Source: G965195345 sp965277775 (lineage in GTDB: Bacteria > Pseudomonadota > Gammaproteobacteria > CAKMZV01). From it: a DNA stretch of 64,000 nt. The stretch covers positions 186,001 through 250,000 of the forward strand of contig OZ255843.1 in assembly GCA_965277775.1 (NCBI GenBank), read 5' to 3'. A model generated the notes under the pieces. The model saw only the letters and a program-made list of their open reading frames with translations. It searched no databases and was not told the DNA's origin. This document shows positions 39,301 through 45,428 of this stretch, one piece after another. Made by a program: the position numbers and the translations under genes. The stretch's first letter is position 1, and each line of letters starts with the position of its first letter.

Positions 39301-42300
39301 GAAGCAGGTGCTAAACCTTGAGGGAATTCATAAATCGCACGACGAGCTAGGGCATCACCTATATCGTCAATTAAGAAATACTCTATTTGGGGGTAGGTAT
39401 AATACGTCCAATTGAATACAGTTAATGGACTCCCAGATCTATGCGCAGTCAGTCCGCCAACGATTCCCCAAAATAGAGCGTAATGCCCTGGATAAACATT
39501 GAGACTGTTTGCGTTATTGAAAATGGCATAACCATATGCAATGGTACTGTCATGCGTCACCCAAAACAGTTCACCCGGAAAAGATTGCTGCGGTAAAACC
39601 AAACCATACCAGGAGAATCGAGCCTCTAAGAGGCTAGTGGGTGAATGCACGAATGCGTGTTCTTCAGCTGAATTTATGTTGATCAAATGGCCACCCAATC
39701 TCCTGGCCTCCGCCAAAAAGGGCCTGACTGCTCGATCCGTCATGACTGAATTGGCATAGAGACGGCCACCGTTAACCATCAGGTTATCAAGATTTTGACT
39801 GGTTTGGGCAATCACTGGAGGGACATTCATTGGATTAACTTGCACCACTATGGTTTGCGATGACATTTCATTTGCCGTTAAATCAGTGAGTCGCACAGTT
39901 AGAGTCGCCCTGCCTGTTTGATTGGGCGCGATTGTGAAATACAACTGCGCCGTGTGCGTGGTCGAAGTCAGCATGGATTCTATTGATAACCTATTAGTCG
40001 TAAAACTCACTACGGGTGCTGGGTTGGCAGAAAAGAGCGAAGATCCGCTAGCCGTAATTTGCCATTGAGCTCTTACGGTTCGACTGTCAATATTGCTGAT
40101 GTTAATGTTATGTATGTTGCGATCAAGTTGACTTCCAATAGCAGATAAAGTGACCGCAGAAGTTGATACGGTAAATGATATAGGGTCATTATTATCCTCA
40201 GTGACCACCACCACGACCTCAGTAGAAGCCGTTTGTCCACCCACATCGGTCGCATGGATTGTCAGGGTTGCAGTGCCATTAAGGTCACCAACAGACGTTA
40301 AAGCAATTAAATTAGTTATGGTGCCAGTACCACTTGGTGAAAAGGTTAGTACAGCATCAACAATATGCGTGGAAGAACTCAATGAGAAGAATAATGCATC
40401 CCCGTCTGCATCTGTGGCTGAAGTCTGGATGAGGACGGGCGTGACAAAACCTTCAGCCTCAACTATGAGATTTCTATCCACATTCACCACTGGAGCGGTA
40501 CTGGATGTAATGCTTACACTGAATGAAATTGGTCGTGAAATCGTCTGCCCACCACTGTCGGTTGCACTGACCGTTATTGTCGTTTGACCCGCTACACCAA
40601 AGACTGGCCTCAATACAATGGTGCTGGATGAATGAGTCGCTTTGACCACACCTGTACTCGATAATTGAACTGAAATAGGCGCGACACCATCCTCAATATC
40701 GGTGGCTGTGGTATTAATGATGATGGATGTATATCGACCAACAATTGAAATGTTTTCCGCTGAAAGGCTTAATGTTGGAGGGTCATTCACCGCTTGTACA
40801 GCTACCACAACGAGTGTTGAAGCAGTTTGCCCAGCAGAATCGGTTGCTTGCACCGTCAAAGTGAACGTGCCGTTAGCATTGAGCACAGCCGATAATTGAA
40901 TGGCGTTGGCTGAGGTGGAGATGTTCGCAACTTCTGTGGAAGAAACTATAACCCTAAATGGTATAGCAACTCCATCACCGTGATCGGTCACAGAAACACC
41001 AATGTCAAAAGATGTGTTGAAATCTTCTGCAAGCGTTATAGCATGCGTTGACAGCGCTATACTGGGCTGTCCATCCACTGAGAATGATATACCCCTGGTG
41101 GTGCTTAAACCATTCAATTGAAGGGTCGCCACAACCGTTGTTAAACCATGAAAATCAACCAGAGGGGTATAAATCATATCGACCACCTGAACCCCAGAGC
41201 TTTGAGAAACGTTGCTAAAGCGTGCTACGCCACCATTTGGATCCACAGCAGTCCAATTGGCTGTACTTATGGCATCACCACTCAAATCAAAACCCGTTAA
41301 CCGAACGGTTGCGCTCGAGCTCGCTAACACAGGTACTGGTGGACGCATAGATAATAGGTCAGATGTGGGGGCTAGGCCTTGTGGAAATTCATAAAGCGCC
41401 CGACGTAATCTCGTATCACCGACATCATCTAATAAGAAATATCCAAAACCATCAGCATATATCGTCCAATTGAATACAGTGGCGGCATTCCCTGTTCTAT
41501 TGGCGATCAGTCCATTCGTGTCGTTCCAATTCAGGGTGAAATGTCCTGGATAAACATTAAGATTTGTTGCGCCATTGGCGCTGGCAAAACCATAGCCAAT
41601 GGTACTGTCATGCGTCACCCAAGAGAGCTCACCAGGGAAGGTTCGTTGTTGTAGAACCAAGCCATACCAAGACTCATTAAGGATTAAGCTACTGGCCGTT
41701 GAATTCAGATAGGTCAATTCTTCTATGGTATTGATGTTTAGCAAATGCCCACCAAAAGACCTAGATTCGGCGACAAAAGATGTGATCGCCCGTACTAAAG
41801 TCCTTGAATTAGCGTAAAGACGACCGCCGTTCACAGCTAGGTTATCAATACTCGAATTAAGTGGGACAATCACTGGTGGCACATGGCTCATTGGATTGAC
41901 TTGAACCACCAATGTTTGCTGTGACATGCCTGATGTGGCTTGATTAGATAGATGTACGGTCAAGGTCGCGGTGCCGACACGGTCAGGGGCGATTGTAAAA
42001 TACAACTGCGCTGTTTTGGCCGTTGAGCCAATGCGGTCTGTGGTTGTTAAGACATGCGTGGTAAAACTCACCACGGGGGCGGGATTGGCAGAAAAGATGG
42101 CATCGCCACTGTGCGTCACACGCCACTGCACATCTAAAGTGTCTGCCAGTCCATCGAGGCCTGGAATCCTGACATTGCTGATGGATCGTTGATAGCGAAG
42201 GCTTTGAGTGCTGTTCTCAGTCAAGACAATGGTGCTTGAGTCCATGGTTAATGTTGGTGTCGCTGAACCCACAAAAAATGACAATGACCTGGTTGTCATT

Positions 42301-45086
42301 AGACCATTCACTTGTAGGCCCACTTCAGCCCTTATTTGACCATTAAAATCAACTGAAGGGGTGTAAATAAAATCCACCATCTGAACGCCTGAACTTTGAG
42401 TAACATTGGCAAAATTGAACGAACCAGTCGTCGCTATCGCGCTCCAATTTGCAGTGCTTATCGCATCACCATTCAAATCAATGCCCGTTAAACGCACAGT
42501 AGCACTTGAGCCAGCTTTGACAGGAATTGTATTGATAGAAGCCGGCGCTAAGCCTTGGGGGAATTCATAAAGCGCATAACGACCTGTGCCATCACCACCA
42601 TCGTCTAATAAGAAATACCGATCAATATTCCTGGAATAAACCGTCCAATTGAATACGGTGGAGGCATTCGCACTCCTATTTGAAACCAATCCAACGGTAT
42701 TTTCCCAGTTCAGAGGGAAATGACCTGGATAGATTGTGATATTGCCAGTGGTATTGCTGCTGGTGCTGACAAAGCCATAGGCAATGGTGCTATCATTGGT
42801 CACCCAAGACAGTTCCCCAGGAAAAGTTCGCCTTGGCAAAACCATGCCAAACCAAGCATCATGTGATTCTAAACCACTATTGATTGAACGCACAAAATTC
42901 ATTTCTTCAATGGTATTGATGTTAATCAAATGCCCACCTAAAGCACTTGCTGTTGCTAAATATTCTGAGACACCTTGGGTTGATGATGTCACCGAGTTGG
43001 CATAAAGATGACCACCGTGAACGATCAGATTTTGTAGATTTGGATTGGCCTGGGAAATCACAGGAGAGACATCCACTGGATTAACTTGTACCATCAAAAT
43101 TTGTTTGGTCGTTAATGAAAGAACCAAATTGACCAGGTGTACCGTTAGAGTACCTGTGCCTGTTTGATTAGGTGCGATTGAAAAATAAAGCTGCGCTGTA
43201 TGTGTAGCCGAAGACAGCGTGGTTTCATTGGTCAAGCGATTGGTGGTAAAACTCACCACAGGTGTTGGGTTGGTTGAGAATATGGGGTCTCCGCTGATAA
43301 AAACAGCCCATAATGAGTCTATGCCGATAGCATCTGGATTGCTAATATTGATATTTTGCACGTAGCGCTCAAGCTGATTGCCAGGCGCAGTCAAGGTGAT
43401 TATCGATGTCGAGTAGCTGAAGGACACACGGTCGTTATTAACCGCATCGATGACCACCACCACCTCAGTAGAAGATGATTGCCCACCAACATCAATCGCA
43501 TGAACGGTCAATGTTGCCGTACCAAAAGCATTGGCAACCGGCGTTAAGGTAATGGTGCTTATGCCACCTGTTCGTGTGGATAGTACGGCATCGACAAGAC
43601 GCTCGGATGAACTTAACGAGAAAAATACTGCATCACCATCTGCATCAGTCGCTGTGGTGATGAATGTTACGGCTGTGATGAAATCTTCTTGCACACGAAT
43701 GAGGCTTGTAGAAACAGAGATCATTGGTATGGCTGCACTGACCGCGGTCGTCACATTCACAGTGATTAGTTGAACGGCTGATAGTCCACCACTGTCGGTT
43801 GTACGAACCGTTAAGGTGGTTCGACCATTCGCATTAGTTATGTTCGATAAACGGACACCGTCACTAGAAGTCGTGACTGTAACCACCCCCGTGGTGGATT
43901 CAGTGACAGTCACAGTCAATGTGTCGCCTTCTATATCATTCGTCGTTACGATGATTGAAGCGATCGTTGCAAAATTTTCAGTGAGTGTTATGGCAGTCGT
44001 TGAAACGGTGAGCGTTGGCTGATCATTGACGGGTGTTACGATCACAACTACCTGAGTTGAAACAGTGTTTGCACCATCATTGACACTAATGGTCAAGGTG
44101 GTTTGACCATTGATATCGAGGATGCTGGACACATTGACACCTGTGTCTGAGGTCGTGACCGTGATGACCCCTGTGGTAGATTCAATCACAGTAAAAGTCA
44201 GAGCGTCGCCATCAACATCCATGGCAGTCGCAACCGTACGCAAACCCGAAAAGTCCTCTGATTCGGTCAAAATAGCCGTTGGAATGCTTAAGACTGGTGG
44301 GTCATTGACCCCTGTCACGAATATCAATACTTCGGTTGAGATACTGGCTGAATCATCAGAAACGGTGATGGTTAAGGTGGTTCGACCATTGGCATTAGCT
44401 ATGTTCGACAAACGGACACCGTCACTGGAAGTCGTGACTGTAACCACCCCCGTGGTGGATTCAGTGACAGTCACGGTCAATGTGTCGCCTTCTATATCAT
44501 TCGTCGTTACGATGATTGAAGCGATCGTTGCAAAATTTTCAATGAGTGTGATGGCCGTCGTTGAAACGGTTAAAGTTGGGGGGTCATTAACAGCTGTCAC
44601 CGTCACGGACACTTCTGTTGAATCACTAAGCGTGCCATCATTGATCCGAATGGTTAATGTTGTTTGGCCGTTGGCATTGGCTATGCTTGACACAGAGACG
44701 CTGTTAAGGGATGTGGATACAGTAACCACCCCTGTTCTGGATTGGCTGACTGTTATTTCAGTCGCGTTGGTTACTGTGGCAATCGATCTTGCCGTTGTAA
44801 AGTCTTCAACCAATCTCAATTGACTGTTCGAAATTGAAATTGTCGGCGTTGTGCCGACATTTGGCGCTGGTGTCGTACCTCCGCCACCGCTACAGGCAGA
44901 CAGTAAGGCGGATAACATTAAGACTGCACCAAATTTGCTCAATGCGCGCTGACCAAATGCTTTGGCTATAGCATTGAATTTTCTTAAAAAAATGAGAATA
45001 AATAGATTAATTATAGGCTCCTGTATAAATAAAACAACTGAGGGTTGGATTTTATAATTTATGAACGATTTATACATTTTAATCAC
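27393..45086 (-). CDS. Giant surface lipoprotein: cadherin/Ig-like repeats, nine C-type-lectin-like modules, FG-GAP_2 propeller
   Basis: A 5,897-residue protein. The lipobox LSALLSAC puts the lipidated Cys at about 65, after a long leader from GTG 45086 (ATG at 45077 in frame); the true start may be a later non-ATG codon. After a SGGGG linker come cadherin/Ig-like repeats with the VNDPPTL linker (about 75-600). Nine cysteine-free lectin-like modules follow, marked by GGHLININTxEE near 715, 1114, 1800, 2194, 2875, 3271, 3949, 4342 and 4729, each with W(F/Y)G, FPGELSWVT, a YPGH segment and ALYEFPQGL. More Ig-like repeats precede an Fn3-like domain (about 5,335), then seven blades of FGxSVSLSxDGNTLAVGA / GAVYVFxFxxGVWSQQAYIKAS to the C-terminus. 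It is predicted to be anchored and exposed on the cell surface, likely for adhesion or glycan binding; partner unknown. Confidence 0.88.
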   Translation of the reverse strand: MIKMYKSFINYKIQPSVVLFIQEPIINLFILIFLRKFNAIAKAFGQRALSKFGAVLMLSALLSACSGGGGTTPAPNVGTTPTISISNSQLRLVEDFTTARSIATVTNATEITVSQSRTGVVTVSTSLNSVSVSSIANANGQTTLTIRINDGTLSDSTEVSVTVTAVNDPPTLTVSTTAITLIENFATIASIIVTTNDIEGDTLTVTVTESTTGVVTVTTSSDGVRLSNIANANGRTTLTITVSDDSASISTEVLIFVTGVNDPPVLSIPTAILTESEDFSGLRTVATAMDVDGDALTFTVIESTTGVITVTTSDTGVNVSSILDINGQTTLTISVNDGANTVSTQVVVIVTPVNDQPTLTVSTTAITLTENFATIASIIVTTNDIEGDTLTVTVTESTTGVVTVTTSSDGVRLSNITNANGRTTLTVRTTDSGGLSAVQLITVNVTTAVSAAIPMISVSTSLIRVQEDFITAVTFITTATDADGDAVFFSLSSSERLVDAVLSTRTGGISTITLTPVANAFGTATLTVHAIDVGGQSSSTEVVVVIDAVNNDRVSFSYSTSIITLTAPGNQLERYVQNINISNPDAIGIDSLWAVFISGDPIFSTNPTPVVSFTTNRLTNETTLSSATHTAQLYFSIAPNQTGTGTLTVHLVNLVLSLTTKQILMVQVNPVDVSPVISQANPNLQNLIVHGGHLYANSVTSSTQGVSEYLATASALGGHLININTIEEMNFVRSINSGLESHDAWFGMVLPRRTFPGELSWVTNDSTIAYGFVSTSSNTTGNITIYPGHFPLNWENTVGLVSNRSANASTVFNWTVYSRNIDRYFLLDDGGDGTGRYALYEFPQGLAPASINTIPVKAGSSATVRLTGIDLNGDAISTANWSAIATTGSFNFANVTQSSGVQMVDFIYTPSVDFNGQIRAEVGLQVNGLMTTRSLSFFVGSATPTLTMDSSTIVLTENSTQSLRYQRSISNVRIPGLDGLADTLDVQWRVTHSGDAIFSANPAPVVSFTTHVLTTTDRIGSTAKTAQLYFTIAPDRVGTATLTVHLSNQATSGMSQQTLVVQVNPMSHVPPVIVPLNSSIDNLAVNGGRLYANSRTLVRAITSFVAESRSFGGHLLNINTIEELTYLNSTASSLILNESWYGLVLQQRTFPGELSWVTHDSTIGYGFASANGATNLNVYPGHFTLNWNDTNGLIANRTGNAATVFNWTIYADGFGYFLLDDVGDTRLRRALYEFPQGLAPTSDLLSMRPPVPVLASSSATVRLTGFDLSGDAISTANWTAVDPNGGVARFSNVSQSSGVQVVDMIYTPLVDFHGLTTVVATLQLNGLSTTRGISFSVDGQPSIALSTHAITLAEDFNTSFDIGVSVTDHGDGVAIPFRVIVSSTEVANISTSANAIQLSAVLNANGTFTLTVQATDSAGQTASTLVVVAVQAVNDPPTLSLSAENISIVGRYTSIIINTTATDIEDGVAPISVQLSSTGVVKATHSSSTIVLRPVFGVAGQTTITVSATDSGGQTISRPISFSVSITSSTAPVVNVDRNLIVEAEGFVTPVLIQTSATDADGDALFFSLSSSTHIVDAVLTFSPSGTGTITNLIALTSVGDLNGTATLTIHATDVGGQTASTEVVVVVTEDNNDPISFTVSTSAVTLSAIGSQLDRNIHNINISNIDSRTVRAQWQITASGSSLFSANPAPVVSFTTNRLSIESMLTSTTHTAQLYFTIAPNQTGRATLTVRLTDLTANEMSSQTIVVQVNPMNVPPVIAQTSQNLDNLMVNGGRLYANSVMTDRAVRPFLAEARRLGGHLININSAEEHAFVHSPTSLLEARFSWYGLVLPQQSFPGELFWVTHDSTIAYGYAIFNNANSLNVYPGHYALFWGIVGGLTAHRSGSPLTVFNWTYYTYPQIEYFLIDDIGDALARRAIYEFPQGLAPASFSIVPVISGSSATVRLTGIDLNGDAINTTNWSAVAATGTVNIANVAQRSGVQIVDLVYTPSAHFSGHTTVQVALQVNNHRTTTDLSFFIGDATPTFTIASSTLVLTQNSTQTIRNQQPISQIIIPDFVGLGNTATIDAQWRVTQSGDAIFSTQPTPVVSFSTNALTTIGRIGATTQTAQLYFTIAPDRIGKATLTVQLSNLASSAMSQQTLVVQVNPMNDHPPVIVPANSRIENLAVHGGRLYANSVNSAPAVTSFLAEANDLGGHLLNINSIEESDYIYSIAKGILTNESWFGLALPRQTFPGELAWVANDSTIAYGYADANGISNFNIYPGHVSFNWGSDGLIANRIGQTATVFNWTIFSGGVSRHFLVDDIGDTSPRHALYEFPQGLDPAAVLPSVPQTRVVTRANVLLTGFDLNGDTISTGFWTGVDPNGGTVTFSNTRQQQGIQVVEMTYTPPVDFDGPTTVVTSLRVNGLRSTPHSVAFLVGALPTVAVSTIDIKVDEDFTTYSVIHVLANHPSASNQLPFMVSLSSTGVVAITSSTNAIQLSAIQNASGKVTLTIQTSVSADQTASTHVVVTVRAVNDPPILTVSSNNISTLAGFVPIVIDTTATDVEDGDLTFTVQLSRTNVVSVATSTNAIVLTPIVGGSGQTTLTVRITDSDGLSAVQLITVNMTTAVSAAIPMISVSTSLIRVQEDFTTAVTLITTATDADGDAVVFSLSSSERLFDAVLSTRTGGVSTITLTSVVNAYGTATLTVHAIDVGGQSTSTEVVVVINAVNNDPISFKFSTSMITLSAPGNQLERNVQNINISNPDSANLNSSWFVTSNGDLIFSTNPTPVVSFTTNRLTNETTLTSAAHAAQLYFTIAPNQTGTGTLTVHLINLTHSETTTQILTVQVNPVDVSPVIAQTSTNLQNLIVHGGHLYANSVSTAPTVTPFLTKARKLGGHLININTVEEHAFVYTTASGLISQESWYGLVLPQRMFPGELSWITHDSTIAYGFVSISNNTTGNITVYPGHYPLNWENTIGLVSNRRANASTVFNWPVYSRNIDRYFLLDDGGDGTGRHALYEFPQGLAPASFDRIFVSIGSSATARLTGVDLNGDAIKIANWSGTDPNGGTVRFSQVAQSSGVQSVKLVYTPPVNYGGPTTVDVSLQVNGLRTTRSLSFFVGPATPTFTVASSTIVLTENSAQSLRYQQPISNARIPAYDGLTDTLDVQWRVTHSGDAIFSANPLPVVSFTTHVLTTTDRIGSTAKTAQLYFTIAPDRTGTATLTVQLSNQATSGMSQQTLVVQVNPMSHVPPTIVPVNSSIDNLVVSGGRLYANSVSAAQAVTSFLAEARALSGHLLNINTIEELTFLTSTASGLILNESWYGLVLPQRTFPGELSWVTHDSTIGYGYASANGVTNLNVYPGHFALNWGSARGLNANRVGNPATVFNWTIYADGFGYFLLDAVGDTKLRRALYELPQGIASTSHLLSIRPPVLVAAGLSETVRLMGFDLNGDAISTTNWTAVDPNGGVARFSNVSQSSGVQVVDMVYTAPANFNSDTTVVATLQVNGLTTTRAILFTADRPPNIALSTQALTLAEDFPTLIIGTTVTDQVDLGILPFTVRASTSGIVNVSNLGYGIRLSAVQNASGQVILTIQATDSAPQTASTLVVVTVKAVNDPPIIDVSTDNISTVGGFASITIGTTATDVEDVTLPFAVQLSTTNVVNVTTAANAIVLTPLVGGSGRTTLTVLATDSSGQATLRTIAVDVAIVQSTPPVLIVSTNLIRVQEDFTPSVVIQSTATDADGGTLTIFVRSSTNLVNVADSDLVNDRFSITLTPMTNLHGTTTITVDLFDSGGLSASEQIVVIVNSVRDPVSFTFSTPVVNLTGNQLDRNIQRINILNPERETLRAQWQLTSSGDPIFSINPTPVLSFSTNTLTNVTNIATIAETAQLYFSIAPNRVGTATLTAQLTNLTTAEMSRQMLVVQVNPTDVAPMIIQTSTRIENFIVHGGRLYANSVKTASGVTTFLTEAKTLGGHLININTTEEHTFMSSTASGLISHNAWIGMVLPQLEFPGELSWVTHDSTIAYGHASTDGRVNLKVYPGHLALNWQLYTGLFANRGSSRPSVFNWANYSRFNNSYFLIGDRGDGASRRALYEFPQGLAPTSIMPRPIRRDGLSATVRLTGFDLNGDAINESNWSGTDPNGGTVRFSQVSQSSGVQTVDMIYTAPVNFNDHTTVVVTLTVNGLISTTAVSFLPIVPSFTLTTSTIILVENSSKTIRNQQVISNIEIPAYSGTTSSLEFQWRVTQSGDSIFSNKPAPVVSFSTNNLMTKGHLSSTTRTAHLYFSIAPDRRGRATLTVHLSSVTKPVEISQQTIVVQVNPMSDVPFGIGVSTDLQNLNLHGGRLYANSVKTARSVNPFLAEARALGGHLANINTIEEFDFIRSSQSGLMTHNAWFGLNLPQLEFPGELFWVTNDSTIAYGFSNTDGNTSINVYPGHYNLPWFSLFANRGSSRPSVFNWIHYSDVAQGFVLIGDRGDATTRVGLYEFPKGLVSTQSIPVVTSSSVTVRLTVFDLNGDAINLSNLSAIATSGTVSIGNISQSTGLRTIEMVYTAPANFVSQSTVVVSLQVNGSSTSTELSFIPSVPTFTLPSNLIVLTANSSQTIRNTQQISNIEIEGLAGTTRNLNVQWTVTNSGNAIFPTRPAPVVSFSTNAIETNVNLSTTARTAQLYFTVSPDRTGIATLTLELSNAELGIRSSQTMVVQVNPMINEPPVIVPTNPNFANIRLYGGHLYAHSVSRSQAIAPFLAEARAYGGHLANTNSSEEFTYFLTLIRSGITAIDYSWHGLVLPQLSFPGELSWVTNDSTIAYGFASGDGFTNLTTYPGQYRLLWDITTGVFANKRESRPSVFNWVYFADILSNYYSLLGDRGDTRARHGFYEFPQGIRVSSPTALVSVNGGASAILSFTGYDLNGDVINTANWSGTDSKGGTVRFGGVYQSAGVHIVNMTYTAPTNFDGLTTAVVTLQVGGLSTTTAVPFIVNGPPNIALSSHAITLDEDFPAIVVGTTITDRVEGSNLPFSIQASATGMVTISTSANTIRLSSVLNVNGRVTLTVQAADSLLLTTSALIVVNIRPVSDTPTIAVSSDNIATLGGFFPITVQTIVTDIEDGTVPFTVQASTPGVVSVNIFDDAIVLSPIETGSGQVTLTITAVDSSNTTGIETIIVNVIVIPSATPVLTVSTNRINVLEDFTQAIFIRTTATDESTLVVTVSSFTRLVDAVLSTQGISLSAVTNLFGTTTLTVRATDVGGIFDSTEIVVVVQSVNDTPTLSISSQSIVLASAVNVAPVVLTVSAVDVEDATLTMSVSTGQGVVNTTVTNTSLSIARRGLGDNGPIVVLTVTATDSDGASVSTRVTVEVPPVFILTLGIKTIDFAWSQITTATHYRLQSNPDSSAGYVDISTTGIVITPNSTNINQSTAQALVTLHRYIFPSLPDPMYAVKTCNTAFCDPGFRHPEISLNNGQLQSLIGRIEGGFDEEIGKGGNIINYGLGSRFGESVSISDDGNTLAVGALLEDGSSGINGPLNNQAPNSGAVFLFRRNGGLWTRQAYIKASNLQAGDQFGTIVRLSLDGNTLAVGAPLEDSASSGVNNSQVNGITNSGAVYIFRFSGGVWSQQAYIKASNPQTDGAFGYALSLSADGNTLAVGASGEDGSSTGVNGMQDLSAQDSGAVYIFQFGSGVWTQQAYIKASNTGQGDLFGESVSLNANGNTLAVGALREASVSTGVNGAQNDNRALDAGAVYVYRLSGGGVWSQQAYIKASNSQGGDRFGRSVSLSVIGNTLAVGAPFEDGLANSVLNSGAVYVYQFSGVWSQQAYIKASNPGGEDQFGRSISLSGDGSTLAVGSHLEDGSASGVRGSPNDGIKDAGAVYVFEFGNGVWSQQAYVKSPTTLHEQTFGYSVSLSHDGSVLAVGEIQDSPALGTGEGEVYLY
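33238..42940 (-). repeat. Higher-order repeat of about 3.2 kb inside the giant gene
   Basis: The lectin-like modules recur in pairs. Distances between the GGHL codons alternate near 395 residues (within a pair) and near 680 residues (between pairs): about 42940, 41745, 39687, 38505, 36460, 35272 and 33238. So a unit of roughly 1,075-1,085 residues (3.22-3.25 kb), pair plus Ig-like block, is repeated three times, followed by a closer-spaced last set of three modules (33238, 32060, 30900). Confidence 0.75.
43811..44589 (-). repeat. Two nearly identical 220-bp segments in the N-terminal repeats
   Basis: About 43811-44030 and 44370-44589 are almost the same over 220 bp, differing at only a few bases, whereas the segment between differs clearly. 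They encode the Ig-like module with ENFATIASIIVTTNDIEGD, two modules apart. This points to recent internal duplication or gene conversion. Confidence 0.75.
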
Positions 45087-45214
45087 TTAATTAAGACATT
45101 GTCATTTTAAGATTGTACTAGATAATGAATTAAAGGCATTTATATAACCATTAAATGATAAGATAATTTGACATCCTTAGACTACATCTGCATTTCTCTA
45201 TGCAATGATCATTC

Positions 45215-45245
45215 ACAAAAATACGGGCGATATTTTGAACGCCCG
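45215..45245 (-). terminator. Candidate terminator after the 2,470-residue lipoprotein gene
   Basis: CGGGCG (45224-45229) pairs with CGCCCG (45240-45245) across a 10-nt loop; on the minus strand the stem is followed by TATTTTTG. It lies about 180 nt after the stop at 45429 and before the giant gene's start. The remaining part of 45087-45428 has no gene; its last about 75 bp match the downstream flanks of the other family members. Confidence 0.6.
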
Positions 45246-45428
45246 CACGGGCTATTTGCAGTTCATATGCTATTGATTGACGTTTTTGTCATCACTTGAG
45301 ACTGGGGCATCAACGATAGAAACACTTGGCTAAGAGTCCGGTGGCTGAATACATGTACATCTGATTAAGCGCGCTTGACCAGAACCTGTCTGCAAAAAGT
45401 CTGAGTTTGATTTAATGGTTGAGAACAT

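Noticed and set aside
44110..44823. 237-codon plus-strand frame opposite the giant gene's N-terminus
   Set aside because: Same antisense effect of the repeat composition; it repeats in step with the minus-strand modules.
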